Origin: a bacterium
GTDB taxonomy: Bacteria; Bacillota; Bacilli; Lactobacillales; Streptococcaceae
Reading direction: 5' to 3'
Length of the DNA stretch: 60,470 nucleotides
Assembly (NCBI GenBank): GCA_905221145.1
Contig: CAJNCA010000010.1
Location: forward strand, 1 to 60,470
The notes beneath the pieces were generated by a model, which saw nothing but the letters and a program-made list of their open reading frames with translations, was not told the origin of the DNA and made no database searches. Shown here one piece after another: positions 8,101-17,103 of the stretch. How positions within the stretch are numbered: the first letter of the stretch is position 1; every line of letters begins with the position of its first letter. The position numbers were made by a program, and so were the translations under genes.

Positions 8101-8773
8101 TGAGTTTGATTGGGAAGGAATCCAAGTCAAGGTCAGTCTTCCTTCAACCTATGATCCCAATCAAACCTATCCAGCGATTCTCTTGAATGATGGAAACTTG
8201 GATTTTCTATCTTCCCTTTCAGAATCTGTGATTTTAGTGGGCTTGACCTCTAAAAATCGCCTAGACGACTACACGCCCTGGGCGACATCGGCTCTGAGAG
8301 AGGGAGCTCCAGATTTTGGCGGTCAGGCCAACGCCTATCATGATCATTTATTTGGAGGTCTTTTAGATAAGTTGCAGTCGCTTTATCGACTGGATGAAGC
8401 ACGTCTTGCTTATGGAGGTTACTCACTAGGTGGTTTGGCTGCAGTCTACAGTCTTTTCATCTTTGACAAGGTCTCCTGTATCTTCTCTATCTGCGGTTCC
8501 TTTTGGTATCCTGATTTTGTGACTTATTGCAAGGATGAGAATGTGAAAAATTTGCACTGTTTGCTGTATTTACAGAATGGTCAAACAGAAGGAGCCAATC
8601 ATAGCAATTGCTTGGCTCAAGCACCAGTCTATGCTGAGAAAATCCATACCAGTCTTCAGAAATACTATCCGAATGGCCAGTTTGTCTTTGATCCCTATGG
8701 GCACCATGAGCAGGTGGATGAACGATTTCTAGCCTTTTCTAGCTGGTTGGCTCAAAAATGGAAAATTAAATAA
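8081..8773 (+). CDS. Esterase-family protein (putative siderophore esterase)
   Basis: Alpha/beta-hydrolase of the enterochelin esterase-like family (PF00756), 230 residues. The nucleophile elbow GGYSLGG (G-x-S-x-G) is at about residue 113; a C-terminal PYGHHEQ offers the catalytic His, and an Asp lies between them. No signal peptide, so it is cytoplasmic. I chose the ATG at 8081, which overlaps the lipoprotein gene by 20 bases; a TTG at 8060 is in frame but less likely, and the ribosome binding site is weak for both, suggesting coupling. As the last gene of an iron importer operon it could release iron by hydrolysing an imported ester siderophore (inference). Confidence 0.8.
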   Translation: MTLSINNEFDWEGIQVKVSLPSTYDPNQTYPAILLNDGNLDFLSSLSESVILVGLTSKNRLDDYTPWATSALREGAPDFGGQANAYHDHLFGGLLDKLQSLYRLDEARLAYGGYSLGGLAAVYSLFIFDKVSCIFSICGSFWYPDFVTYCKDENVKNLHCLLYLQNGQTEGANHSNCLAQAPVYAEKIHTSLQKYYPNGQFVFDPYGHHEQVDERFLAFSSWLAQKWKIK

Positions 8774-8779
8774 AAGAAT

Positions 8780-8815
8780 TATCCCTTGGCTTTTGCCAAG
8801 GGATTGTTGTATTTT
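8780..8815. terminator. Bidirectional terminator
   Basis: ATCCCTTGGC-TTTT-GCCAAGGGAT, a perfect 10-bp stem, closing the iron operon and, on the other strand, the PlsC-like gene. Confidence 0.85.
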
Positions 8816-9565
8816 TTAACCAAGAGCCTCTTTTTTCTTATCTGGATTCCAGATGAAGCTTGCGATAAAGCTAAAGATGATGGTTAAGATAGCAAGGATA
8901 ATGGCAAGGATGAGGGCAGGGATGCGGATAAACCACCAGAGTGGGTTCGGTTTTTTATTATTGTGCCATTGTTTGGTTTCTTCGTCCAAACGTTGGAATT
9001 CTGCTTGGATACGATTAGCGACTGTTTCAATGCCTTCATCATTCATTTTCTTGATATCTGAGATATCAATTGGATTTCCAAAGTTCATATCGACACGTTC
9101 ACGGCTAATCAAGCCCTTCAAAGTCATAGGACCTGTGTAGGTAACCGGCATGATACGGACCTTGGCCATTTTGGCAATCAAGGCAACTCCACCCTTGACA
9201 TCGTTGGAGTGACGGCTTCCACTTGGAAACATGATGAGAGAGCGGTCACTTTTTTTGAGGACATTGATAGGGTATTTGATGGCAGAAGCGCTAGGATTTT
9301 CCCGGTCGATAGGAAAGGCACCACACATACGGATCCACCAACCAAATATACGGTTGGTAAAGAGTTCTTTTTTTGCCATAAAGATAAATTGTTTTGGCTT
9401 GGTCGCAAAGGCCATGTAAACAGGATCCCACCAGGTACGGTGAGGCGCCACCAGGATATAATTTTCATCTTGATTAGGAATTTTATCAGTATTATGATAG
9501 TGGGCATTGCCATTGATGGACCATAGGAGCAATACAACCAATCCACGTAAATAAGTATAAAACAT
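8816..9565 (-). CDS. 1-acyl-sn-glycerol-3-phosphate acyltransferase family protein
   Basis: Membrane-associated acyltransferase (PlsC/LPLAT family), 249 residues. The H-x4-D catalytic motif is present as HRTWWD (about residue 43), followed by the glycerophosphate-binding block as FPSGSRHS, a variant of FPEGTRS in which Glu is replaced by Ser. A hydrophobic segment lies at each end (about residues 5-16 and 215-240). The ATG at 9565 is preceded by GAAGGAGATCGC; a longer frame upstream has no such site. Probable role is conversion of lysophosphatidic to phosphatidic acid, but the changed block III means another acyl acceptor is possible. Single gene, divergent from the P-type ATPase. Confidence 0.85.
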   Translation of the reverse strand: MFYTYLRGLVVLLLWSINGNAHYHNTDKIPNQDENYILVAPHRTWWDPVYMAFATKPKQFIFMAKKELFTNRIFGWWIRMCGAFPIDRENPSASAIKYPINVLKKSDRSLIMFPSGSRHSNDVKGGVALIAKMAKVRIMPVTYTGPMTLKGLISRERVDMNFGNPIDISDIKKMNDEGIETVANRIQAEFQRLDEETKQWHNNKKPNPLWWFIRIPALILAIILAILTIIFSFIASFIWNPDKKKEALG

Positions 9566-9685
9566 GCGATCTCCTTCGATTGTTTTCTTGTTATTATTAT
9601 ACCTTATCAAAGGAGGGCTGGCAAACTTTTTCCCTTGACTAGGTGCATATTTGGGATGAGATTAGAATTCTTTTAGAAAAAATGA

Positions 9686-9691
9686 TATGAT
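9686..9691 (+). promoter_or_regulatory. -10 element of the P-type ATPase gene (leaderless start)
   Basis: TATGAT ends seven bases before the ATG at 9699, placing +1 on or next to the start codon. No Shine-Dalgarno sequence is present. The -35 is poor, so this is the weakest of the leaderless cases. Confidence 0.45.
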
Positions 9692-9698
9692 AGAATTT

Positions 9699-12035
9699 AT
9701 GGATAAAAATAAGATTATGGGATTAACCCAAAGAGAAGTCAAGGAAAGACAGGCTAAGGGCTTGGTCAATGATTTTACTGCTTCGGCCAGTACCAGCACT
9801 TGGCAAATCGTTAAACGAAATGTCTTTACTCTTTTTAACGCTTTGAACTTTGCTATTGCTTTGGCACTTGCCTTTGTGCAGGCTTGGAGCAATCTGGTCT
9901 TCTTTGCCGTTATCTGCTTTAACGCTTTTTCTGGGATTGTGACTGAGCTGCGGGCTAAACACATGGTGGACAAGCTCAATCTCATGACCAAGGAAAAGGT
10001 CAAAACCATTCGTGATGGACAGGAAGTTGCCCTCAATCCTGAAGAATTGGTGCTAGGAGACGTCATTCGTTTGTCTGCTGGGGAGCAGATTCCCAGTGAT
10101 GCCTTGGTTCTGGAAGGATTTGCGGAAGTCAATGAAGCCATGTTGACGGGGGAAAGTGATTTGGTGCAAAAGGAAGTTGACGCCTTGCTCTTGTCAGGAA
10201 GCTTCCTAGCCAGTGGGTCAGTTTTGGCTCAAGTCCACCATGTTGGGGCTGACAACTATGCTGCCAAGCTCATGCTGGAAGCCAAGACTGTTAAACCCAT
10301 CAACTCCCGTATCATGAAATCACTTGACAAGCTAGCTGGTTTTACTGGGAAGATTATCATTCCCTTTGGTCTAGCTCTCTTGTTAGAAGCTTTGCTTTTA
10401 AAAGGCCTGCCTCTTAAGTCGTCCGTTGTAAACTCGTCGACAGCCCTTTTGGGGATGTTGCCCAAGGGAATCGCCCTTTTGACCATCACTTCGCTTTTGA
10501 CTGCAGTGATCAAACTGGGCTTGAAAAAGGTCTTGGTCCAGGAGATGTACTCTGTTGAGACCTTGGCGCGCGTGGATATGCTCTGTTTGGACAAGACGGG
10601 TACCATCACTCAAGGAAAGATGCAGGTAGAGGCTATTCTTCCGTTGACGGAAACTTATGGTGATGAGGCTATTGCCAGCATTTTGACTAGTTATATGGCC
10701 CATAGTGAGGATAAGAATCCAACAGCCCAAGCTATTCGCCAACGTTTCCAGGGCGAAGTAGCCTATCCTATGCTTTCGAATCTTCCCTTCTCAAGCGACC
10801 GCAAGTGGGGAGCCATGGAATTGCAAGGTCTGGGGACAGTTTTCTTAGGGGCACCTGAGATGTTGCTGGATTCTGAGGTCCCAGAAGCCAGAGAGGCCTT
10901 GGAGAGAGGGTCGCGTGTCTTGGTCTTAGCCCTCAGTCAGGAAAAACTAGACCACCACAAACCACAGAAACCTTCTGATATTGAGGCCCTGGCCTTGCTG
11001 GAGATTTTGGACCCGATTCGAGAAGGAGCAGCAGAGACGCTAGACTATCTCCGTTCTCAGGAAGTAGGCCTCAAGATTATCTCTGGTGACAATCCAGTTA
11101 CGGTTTCCAGTATTGCCCAGAAAGCTGGTTTTGTCGACTATCGCAGCTATGTAGATTGCTCAAAAATCACACATGATGAATTGATTGCCATGGCTGAAGA
11201 GACAGCTATTTTCGGACGAGTTTCCCCCCATCAAAAGAAACTCATCATCCAAACGTTGAAAAAAGCAGGCCATACAACAGCTATGACTGGGGATGGAGTT
11301 AATGATATCCTGGCTCTTCGTGAGGCGGATTGTTCTATCGTGATGGCTGAGGGAGACCCTGCGACTCGTCAAATTGCCAATCTGGTTCTCTTGAACTCTG
11401 ACTTTAATGATGTTCCTGAGATTCTCTTTGAAGGTCGTCGCGTGGTTAATAACATTGCCCATATCGCACCGATTTTCTTGATTAAGACCATCTATTCTTT
11501 CTTGCTCGCAGTCATCTGTATTGCCAGTGCTCTTCTAGGAAGGTCTGAGTGGATCTTGATTTTCCCTTTCATTCCAATCCAGATTACCATGATTGACCAG
11601 TTTGTGGAAGGTTTTCCACCATTCGTTCTGACTTTTGAGAGAAATATCAAACCTGTTGAGCCAAACTTCCTCAGAAGATCCATGCTTCGTGCCCTACCAA
11701 GTGCCCTTATGGTTGTGTTCAGCGTTCTTTTTGTGAAACTATTTGGAAGTAGTCAAGGCTGGTCTGAGATAGAAATCTCAACCCTCCTCTATTATCTACT
11801 TGGGTCTATCGGTTTCTTATCCGTATTTAGAGCCTGCATGCCATTTACTCTCTGGCGTGTCCTCTTGATTGTCTGGTCAGTAGGAGGCTTCCTAGCTACA
11901 GCTCTCTTCCCAAGAATCCAAAAACTGCTTGAAATTTCGACATTAACAGGACAAACACTGCCTGTCTATGGGGCCATGATGCTGGTCTTTACCGTAATTT
12001 TCATCCTGACAAGTCGCTATCAAGCCAGAAAATAA
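9699..12035 (+). CDS. Cation-transporting P-type ATPase
   Basis: E1-E2 ATPase of 778 residues with all core motifs: actuator LTGES at about residue 149, phosphorylation DKTGTIT (Asp at 298), and hinge MTGDGVND at about 529. Hydrophobic helix pairs flank the actuator domain and a cluster of helices fills residues about 590-775. There is no N-terminal heavy-metal-binding CxxC domain and no CPC motif, so it is not a copper/cadmium pump; the layout is closer to the Ca2+/Mg2+-type group, but the ion is not determined. An in-frame ATG at 9687 overlaps the -10; I chose 9699. Flanked by terminators, so it is monocistronic. Confidence 0.9.
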   Translation: MDKNKIMGLTQREVKERQAKGLVNDFTASASTSTWQIVKRNVFTLFNALNFAIALALAFVQAWSNLVFFAVICFNAFSGIVTELRAKHMVDKLNLMTKEKVKTIRDGQEVALNPEELVLGDVIRLSAGEQIPSDALVLEGFAEVNEAMLTGESDLVQKEVDALLLSGSFLASGSVLAQVHHVGADNYAAKLMLEAKTVKPINSRIMKSLDKLAGFTGKIIIPFGLALLLEALLLKGLPLKSSVVNSSTALLGMLPKGIALLTITSLLTAVIKLGLKKVLVQEMYSVETLARVDMLCLDKTGTITQGKMQVEAILPLTETYGDEAIASILTSYMAHSEDKNPTAQAIRQRFQGEVAYPMLSNLPFSSDRKWGAMELQGLGTVFLGAPEMLLDSEVPEAREALERGSRVLVLALSQEKLDHHKPQKPSDIEALALLEILDPIREGAAETLDYLRSQEVGLKIISGDNPVTVSSIAQKAGFVDYRSYVDCSKITHDELIAMAEETAIFGRVSPHQKKLIIQTLKKAGHTTAMTGDGVNDILALREADCSIVMAEGDPATRQIANLVLLNSDFNDVPEILFEGRRVVNNIAHIAPIFLIKTIYSFLLAVICIASALLGRSEWILIFPFIPIQITMIDQFVEGFPPFVLTFERNIKPVEPNFLRRSMLRALPSALMVVFSVLFVKLFGSSQGWSEIEISTLLYYLLGSIGFLSVFRACMPFTLWRVLLIVWSVGGFLATALFPRIQKLLEISTLTGQTLPVYGAMMLVFTVIFILTSRYQARK

Positions 12036-12042
12036 AGAAAGA

Positions 12043-12069
12043 CTGCAATCTGTGGATTGCGGTTTTTTT
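12043..12069 (+). terminator. P-type ATPase terminator
   Basis: CTGCAATC-TGTG-GATTGCGG followed by seven T. Confidence 0.9.
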
Positions 12070-12094
12070 AGGTGCAAGATTGCTAGCTGAAATG

Positions 12095-12103
12095 TGGTAT
12101 AAT
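12095..12103 (+). promoter_or_regulatory. trmK operon promoter (extended -10)
   Basis: TGGTATAAT, a TGn-extended -10 with no clear -35 at the usual spacing. It should drive trmK, the Nif3-like gene and the oxidase. Confidence 0.7.
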
Positions 12104-12136
12104 AAGAGGTAACAGAGTTTTGGAAAGTGAGAGAAG

Positions 12137-12814
12137 ATGATTTCAAAGAGATTAGAATTAGTGGCGTCCTTTGTGCCACAGGGGGCCATTTTACTAGATG
12201 TGGGAAGTGACCATGCTTATCTGCCTATCGAGTTGGTTGAAAGAGGACAGATCAAAAGTGCCATTGCAGGCGAGGTGGTGGAAGGTCCCTACCAGTCTGC
12301 GGTTAAAAATGTTGAGGCTCACGGCTTAAAGGAGAAAATCCAGGTTCGTTTAGCCAATGGCTTGGCAGCCTTTGAAGAGGCTGACCAAGTCTCTGTCATC
12401 ACCATCGCTGGTATGGGTGGCCGTTTGATTGCTAGGATCTTAGAAGAAGGCTTGGACAAGCTGGCTAATGTAGAACGTTTGATTCTCCAGCCCAATAATC
12501 GTGAAGACGACTTGCGCATTTGGTTGCAAGACAATGGTTTTCAGATTGTAGCAGAAAGTATTCTAGAAGAAGCAGGCAAGTTTTATGAAATTCTAGTGGT
12601 GGAAGCGGGAAAAATGAAGTTATCAGCCAGTGATGTTCGTTTTGGACCTTTTTTGTCCAAAGAAGTCAGCCCAGTCTTTGTCCAAAAATGGCAAAAAGAA
12701 GCTGTTAAGCTAGAGTTTGCCCTCGGACAAATCCCAGAAAAAAATCTGGAGGAACGTCAAGTTCTAGTAGATAAAATTCAAGCCATCAAGGAGGTACTTC
12801 ATGCTAGCAAGTGA
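12137..12814 (+). CDS. trmK: tRNA (adenine(22)-N(1))-methyltransferase
   Basis: SAM-dependent methyltransferase that makes m1A22 in the D-arm of tRNAs; 225 residues, as in B. subtilis TrmK. The SAM-binding loop [12 protein letters not shown] is at residues 19-30, with the family blocks [11 protein letters not shown] and [10 protein letters not shown] at about 90-120. A helical C-terminal extension from about residue 165 is typical. The upstream GTGAGAGAAG is a modest ribosome binding site. The gene overlaps the following Nif3-like gene by 14 bases, the usual trmK-yqfO pairing of Firmicutes. Confidence 0.94.
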   Translation: MISKRLELVASFVPQGAILLDVGSDHAYLPIELVERGQIKSAIAGEVVEGPYQSAVKNVEAHGLKEKIQVRLANGLAAFEEADQVSVITIAGMGGRLIARILEEGLDKLANVERLILQPNNREDDLRIWLQDNGFQIVAESILEEAGKFYEILVVEAGKMKLSASDVRFGPFLSKEVSPVFVQKWQKEAVKLEFALGQIPEKNLEERQVLVDKIQAIKEVLHASK

Positions 12815-13598
12815 AGTGATACAAGCTTATGAAGCCTTTTGTCCTCAGGAATTTTCAATGGAGGGAGACAGTCGTGGCCTGCAAATTGGCACTTTGGACA
12901 AGGATTTCCAAAGTGTCATGGTGGCTCTCGACATTCGTGAAGAGACGGTGGCAGAGGCAATTGAAAAGGGTGTGGACTTGATTATTGTCAAGCACGCGCC
13001 GATTTTTCGTCCTATCAAGGACTTGGTAGCTAGCCGTCCGCAAAATCAGATTTACATTGACCTGATCAAGCATGACATAGCAGTCTATGTCAGTCATACC
13101 AATATTGATATCGTTGGAAATGGTCTCAATGACTGGTTCTGTCAGATGCTAGGCATTGAGGAGACTACTTATCTGCAGGAGACAGGTCCTGAACGTGGAA
13201 TTGGACGTATTGGGAATATTACGACTCAGACCTTTGGGGAATTGGCCCAGCATGTCAAGCAAGTCTTTGGCCTAGATAGTCTTCGAATGGTGCATTATCA
13301 AGAGAGTGATTTGCAGAAGCCTATTTCAAGAGTGGCCATCTGTGGTGGTAGCGGGCAGTCATTCTATAAGGATGCTTTAGCTAAGGGGGCAGATGTCTAC
13401 ATCACTGGTGATATTTATTATCACACAGCTCAGGATATGCTGTCTGATGGCTTGCTGGCATTGGACCCAGGCCACTATATCGAAGTGCTGTTTGTGGAAA
13501 AAATCGCAGCACTCCTTACTCAATGGAAGGCAGAGAAGGGCTGGCCTATTGATATTTTGCCTAGTCAAACATCAACCAATCCTTTCCACCATATCTAG
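12801..13598 (+). CDS. Nif3-like dinuclear metal centre protein
   Basis: Member of the NIF3/YqfO/DUF34 family, 265 residues (the short form, without the PII-like insert of B. subtilis YqfO). Metal-ligand motifs are visible: IVKHAPIF near residue 65, VSHTNID near 95, and [10 protein letters not shown]...DPGHYIEV near 200-220. Function is unsettled; a GTP cyclohydrolase-type activity has been proposed for some members. AAGGAGGTACTTC precedes the ATG inside the end of trmK, so the two are translationally coupled. Confidence 0.9.
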   Translation: MLASEVIQAYEAFCPQEFSMEGDSRGLQIGTLDKDFQSVMVALDIREETVAEAIEKGVDLIIVKHAPIFRPIKDLVASRPQNQIYIDLIKHDIAVYVSHTNIDIVGNGLNDWFCQMLGIEETTYLQETGPERGIGRIGNITTQTFGELAQHVKQVFGLDSLRMVHYQESDLQKPISRVAICGGSGQSFYKDALAKGADVYITGDIYYHTAQDMLSDGLLALDPGHYIEVLFVEKIAALLTQWKAEKGWPIDILPSQTSTNPFHHI

Positions 13599-13614
13599 TT
13601 AGAAGGTGAAGACA

Positions 13615-14718
13615 ATGAAGAAAGTTGCCATTATCGGAGCAGGGATTGTGGGAGCAACAGCTGCCTACTATCTCTCGAAAGAAAGTGACCTTGAGGTAAC
13701 CGTTTTTGACCATGGACAAGGTCAGGCTACCAAGGCTGCAGCGGGAATTATCAGTCCTTGGTTTTCAAAACGTCGCAATAAAGCTTGGTACAAGATGGCG
13801 CGCTTGGGAGCTGACTTTTATGTGGATTTGTTGGCTAATTTAGAAAAGTCTGGTCAGGAAATCGACTTTTACCAGCGTTCGGGAGTTTTTCTCTTGAAAA
13901 AGGATGAATCTAAGCTAGAAGAACTCTATCAACTAGCCCTGCAGCGTAGGGAAGAATCTCCTTTAATAGGTCAGTTAGCTATTTTGGACCAAGCATCTGC
14001 AAATGAATTATTCCCTGGCTTGCAGGGATTTGATCGCTTGCTCTATGCTTCTGGTGGAGCGAGGGTAGATGGCCAACTTTTAGTAACTTGTTTGCTAGAA
14101 GCCAGTCAGGTCAAGCTGGTCAAAGAAAAAGTAACTCTGACACCTTTATCATCAGGTTACCAGATTGGTGAAGAGGTGTTTGATCAGGTTATTTTGGCGA
14201 CGGGAGCTTGGTTGGGACATATATTAAAACCCTTAGGTTATGAAGTGGATGTTCGTCCTCAGAAAGGGCAACTCCGAGATTATCAGCTTGCCCAAGATAT
14301 GGAATCCTACCCTGTTGTTATGCCAGAAGGGGAGTGGGATTTGATTCCTTTTGCAGGTGGGAAATTGTCCCTAGGCGCTACCCATGAAAATGATATGGGA
14401 TTTGATTTGACGGTGGATGACACCTTGCTCCAACAAATGGAGGAGGCGGCCTTGCCTCACTACCCAACCTTGGCAGAAGCGAAATCAACAGGTGAGCGCG
14501 TGGGAATTCGTGCCTATACAAGTGATTTCTCACCTTTCTTTGGGCAAGTACCCGACTTGGCAGGTGTCTATGCAGCCAGTGGCCTAGGTTCATCTGGCCT
14601 CACAACTGGTCCTATCATTGGTTACCATCTAGCCCAGCTGGTCCAAGACAAGGAGTTGATCTTGGATCCAGTAAACTACCCAATTGAAAACTATGTCAAA
14701 CGAGTAAAAAGCGAATAA
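13615..14718 (+). CDS. FAD-dependent oxidoreductase, DAO family (DadA-like)
   Basis: Flavoprotein of the D-amino-acid oxidase/glycine oxidase superfamily (PF01266), 367 residues. The N-terminal dinucleotide-binding motif VAIIGAGIVGATAAYYLS is at residues 3-20; the FAD-binding block GIISPWFSKRR follows near 44-54, and the C-terminal GLGSSGLTTGPIIG near 325 closes the FAD site. A GTG at 13606 is in frame, but it forms part of the ribosome binding site GAAGGTG, so the ATG at 13615 is chosen. Third gene of the trmK operon. The amino substrate cannot be predicted. Confidence 0.88.
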   Translation: MKKVAIIGAGIVGATAAYYLSKESDLEVTVFDHGQGQATKAAAGIISPWFSKRRNKAWYKMARLGADFYVDLLANLEKSGQEIDFYQRSGVFLLKKDESKLEELYQLALQRREESPLIGQLAILDQASANELFPGLQGFDRLLYASGGARVDGQLLVTCLLEASQVKLVKEKVTLTPLSSGYQIGEEVFDQVILATGAWLGHILKPLGYEVDVRPQKGQLRDYQLAQDMESYPVVMPEGEWDLIPFAGGKLSLGATHENDMGFDLTVDDTLLQQMEEAALPHYPTLAEAKSTGERVGIRAYTSDFSPFFGQVPDLAGVYAASGLGSSGLTTGPIIGYHLAQLVQDKELILDPVNYPIENYVKRVKSE

Positions 14719-14757
14719 GATTTTACCGAAATTTTAGCCCACTCTCTAGGATGGCAA

Positions 14758-14786
14758 ATGACATTCCCTATCAAAAATGGTAAAAT
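14758..14786 (+). promoter_or_regulatory. galE promoter
   Basis: ATGACA (14758-14763), 17-base spacer, TAAAAT (14781-14786) preceded by TGG, giving an extended -10. Confidence 0.75.
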
Positions 14787-14816
14787 AAGAAAAAATCCGA
14801 GAATCGAGGAAAGAAG

Positions 14817-15836
14817 ATGCAAGAAAAGATTTTGGTAACAGGTGGAGCAGGTTTTATCGGAACCCACACTGTTATTGAGTTAATCCAAGCAGGTCATCAG
14901 GTTGTTGTGGTGGATAACCTTGTCAACAGCAACCGTAAAAGTTTAGAAGTTGTTGAAAGAATCACAGGAGTTGAAGTGCCTTTCTATGAGGCAGATATCC
15001 GTGATACGGATACTCTCAGAGATATTTTCAAGCAAGAAGAACCAACGGGTGTCATTCACTTTGCTGGTTTGAAGGCTGTTGGAGAATCTACCCGTATCCC
15101 TCTTGCCTATTATGACAACAATATCGCAGGAACTGTTAGCCTTTTGAAGGTCATGGAAGAAAACAACTGTAAAAACATCATTTTCAGTTCTTCAGCGACA
15201 GTTTACGGAGATCCTCATACAGTGCCAATCTTGGAAGATTTCCCACTTTCAGTGACCAATCCATACGGTCGCACCAAGCTCATGCTAGAGGAAATTTTGA
15301 CGGATATTTACAAAGCAGACTCAGAATGGAATGTGGTCTTGCTTCGTTACTTTAACCCAATCGGGGCCCATGAGAGTGGTGATTTGGGAGAAAATCCAAA
15401 CGGTATTCCAAACAACCTCTTGCCATATGTGACTCAAGTAGCCGTTGGGAAATTAGAGCAAGTGCAAGTGTTTGGAGACGATTACGATACGGAAGACGGA
15501 ACTGGTGTTCGTGACTATATCCACGTTGTCGATTTGGCTAAAGGTCACGTTGCAGCTCTGAAAAAAATTCAAAAAGGTTCAGGTCTAAACGTTTATAACC
15601 TTGGAACAGGTAAAGGCTACTCAGTTCTTGAAATTATCCAAAACATGGAAAAAGCAGTGGGACGTCCGATTCCTTACCGCATTGTAGACCGTCGCCCAGG
15701 TGATATCGCAGCCTGCTATTCAGACCCAGCAAAAGCCAAAGCAGAACTTGGCTGGGAAGCAGAACTAGACATCACCCAAATGTGTGAAGACGCATGGCGT
15801 TGGCAAAGCAAACATCCAAATGGATTTGAAGACTAA
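14817..15836 (+). CDS. galE: UDP-glucose 4-epimerase
   Basis: Interconverts UDP-glucose and UDP-galactose (Leloir pathway and supply of galactose for surface glycans); 339 residues. N-terminal Rossmann motif GGAGFIGTH at residues 8-16, NAD contacts HFAG near 82, Ser in FSSSATVYG and the catalytic YGRTK (Y-x3-K) at about 149-153. GAGGAAAGAAG precedes the ATG. No other gal gene is adjacent; instead a membrane glycosyltransferase follows directly, so here the enzyme more likely serves glycan precursor supply than galactose catabolism (inference). Confidence 0.95.
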   Translation: MQEKILVTGGAGFIGTHTVIELIQAGHQVVVVDNLVNSNRKSLEVVERITGVEVPFYEADIRDTDTLRDIFKQEEPTGVIHFAGLKAVGESTRIPLAYYDNNIAGTVSLLKVMEENNCKNIIFSSSATVYGDPHTVPILEDFPLSVTNPYGRTKLMLEEILTDIYKADSEWNVVLLRYFNPIGAHESGDLGENPNGIPNNLLPYVTQVAVGKLEQVQVFGDDYDTEDGTGVRDYIHVVDLAKGHVAALKKIQKGSGLNVYNLGTGKGYSVLEIIQNMEKAVGRPIPYRIVDRRPGDIAACYSDPAKAKAELGWEAELDITQMCEDAWRWQSKHPNGFED

Positions 15837-15837
15837 G

Positions 15838-16803
15838 ATGGTGATGTCAATCATTGTCCCCTGTTTAAACGAAGAGGAAGTACTTCCTCTTTTTTATCAG
15901 GCTTTGGAAGATTTGATTCCTGATTTGGGAGCAGCAATCGAGTATGTCTTTGTCGATGATGGATCGAGTGATGGGACCTTGGAACTCTTAAAGGTCTATC
16001 GGGAACAAAATCCGGCAGTGCATTATATTTCTTTCTCTCGAAATTTTGGCAAAGAAGCAGCCCTCTATGCAGGCCTGCAGTATGCGACAGGAGATTTGGT
16101 GGTGGTAATGGATGCGGACCTCCAAGATCCTCCTAGTATGTTGCTTGAGATGAAAGCCTTACTAGATCAGAATGCAGACTTGGACTGCGTTGGAACACGG
16201 AGAACTAGTCGGGAGGGAGAACCCTTCTTTCGCAGTTTCTGTGCCGATCTCTTTTATCGACTCATGCAAAAAATCAGTCCAGTAGCCCTGCCGTCAGGTG
16301 TCCGTGATTTTCGCATGATGAGAAGGTCTGTAGTCGATGCCATTTTAGCTTTGACCGAGTCTAATCGTTTTTCAAAGGGCCTCTTTGCCTGGGTGGGGTT
16401 TAAGACCCACTATCTGGATTATCCCAATGTCGAAAGACAGGCTGGCAAGACCAGTTGGAGTTTCAGGCAACTCTTTTTCTACTCCATTGAAGGGATTGTT
16501 AACTTTTCAGATTTTCCCTTGATTATCGCCTTTGTGGCTGGTCTCCTATCTTGTTTGATTTCTCTACTAATGACCTTTTTTGTGGTAGTTAGAACCCTTA
16601 TTTTGGGCAATCCGACATCAGGTTGGACCTCTCTGATGGCTGTTATTCTCTTTCTTGGAGGTATTCAACTCTTGACTATTGGGATTCTCGGTAAGTACAT
16701 CAGTAAAATTTATCTGGAGACTAAAAAAAGACCACTTTATCTTATCAAAGAAAAAAGTGACCTTCCTGATTTTACAGAAAAAAATAAAGAGAAAAGACTA
16801 TAA
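15838..16803 (+). CDS. Family 2 glycosyltransferase, GtrB/DPM1-like
   Basis: Membrane glycosyltransferase, 321 residues. GT-A domain at residues 1-230 with MSIIVPCLNEEE at the start, FVDDGSSDGT and the metal-binding DADLQDPP. Two C-terminal membrane helices lie at about 235-260 and 270-300. This is the layout of bactoprenol glucosyl/galactosyltransferases that load a sugar onto undecaprenyl phosphate. The ATG at 15838 lies one base after the galE stop (15836); ATG 15844 is an alternative. No strong ribosome binding site is seen, so translation is probably coupled to galE. The sugar is unknown, though linkage to galE hints at a glucose/galactose donor. Confidence 0.88.
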   Translation: MVMSIIVPCLNEEEVLPLFYQALEDLIPDLGAAIEYVFVDDGSSDGTLELLKVYREQNPAVHYISFSRNFGKEAALYAGLQYATGDLVVVMDADLQDPPSMLLEMKALLDQNADLDCVGTRRTSREGEPFFRSFCADLFYRLMQKISPVALPSGVRDFRMMRRSVVDAILALTESNRFSKGLFAWVGFKTHYLDYPNVERQAGKTSWSFRQLFFYSIEGIVNFSDFPLIIAFVAGLLSCLISLLMTFFVVVRTLILGNPTSGWTSLMAVILFLGGIQLLTIGILGKYISKIYLETKKRPLYLIKEKSDLPDFTEKNKEKRL

Positions 16804-16860
16804 TTTTGCATGGAAATATGCTAAACTAGAAGGAGTGGAACGTTCCTGTCGATATTAGAG

Positions 16861-17058
16861 TTAATCTTTAATCAAGGCACGTGTCGGGCAGTTTTTCACA
16901 GCTTCTATGACGTCCTGGCTAGGAGAAATTTCTTTTTCTAGTTGGTCAGGGTCATCGTAAAAACGCACGATTCCATTATCATGGTAATCAAATAATTCAG
17001 AATAAGTTTGGCAAAGCCCACAGGCAATGCAACGTTCAGGTATAAGTGTGATTTTCAT
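16861..17058 (-). CDS. Ferredoxin
   Basis: Small electron carrier, 65 residues, with one [4Fe-4S]-type cluster motif: CIACGLC at residues 10-16 and NCPTRAL near the C-terminus. The frame extends further upstream, but the conserved start MKITLIPERCIACG lies at 17058, directly after a promoter, so I use it; no ribosome binding site exists (see the leaderless finding). The gene sits antisense between the glycosyltransferase and the LysM protein, facing the former. Confidence 0.9.
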   Translation of the reverse strand: MKITLIPERCIACGLCQTYSELFDYHDNGIVRFYDDPDQLEKEISPSQDVIEAVKNCPTRALIKD

Positions 17059-17064
17059 ATTTAT

Positions 17065-17093
17065 ATTGTAATAAGAAAAGTAAAAAAAAACAA
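17065..17093 (-). promoter_or_regulatory. Ferredoxin promoter, leaderless
   Basis: Minus strand TTGTTT (17093-17088), 17-base spacer, TACAAT (17070-17065). The -10 ends six bases before the ATG at 17058, so +1 falls on the start codon. Confidence 0.75.
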
Positions 17094-17103
17094 GGAGTAA
17101 GGT

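Noticed and set aside
16804..16860. TTGCAT...TAAACT and AGAAGGAGTGG opposite the ferredoxin end, looking like a gene start
   Set aside because: The -35/-10 spacing is only about ten bases and the frame after GTG stops within seven codons.
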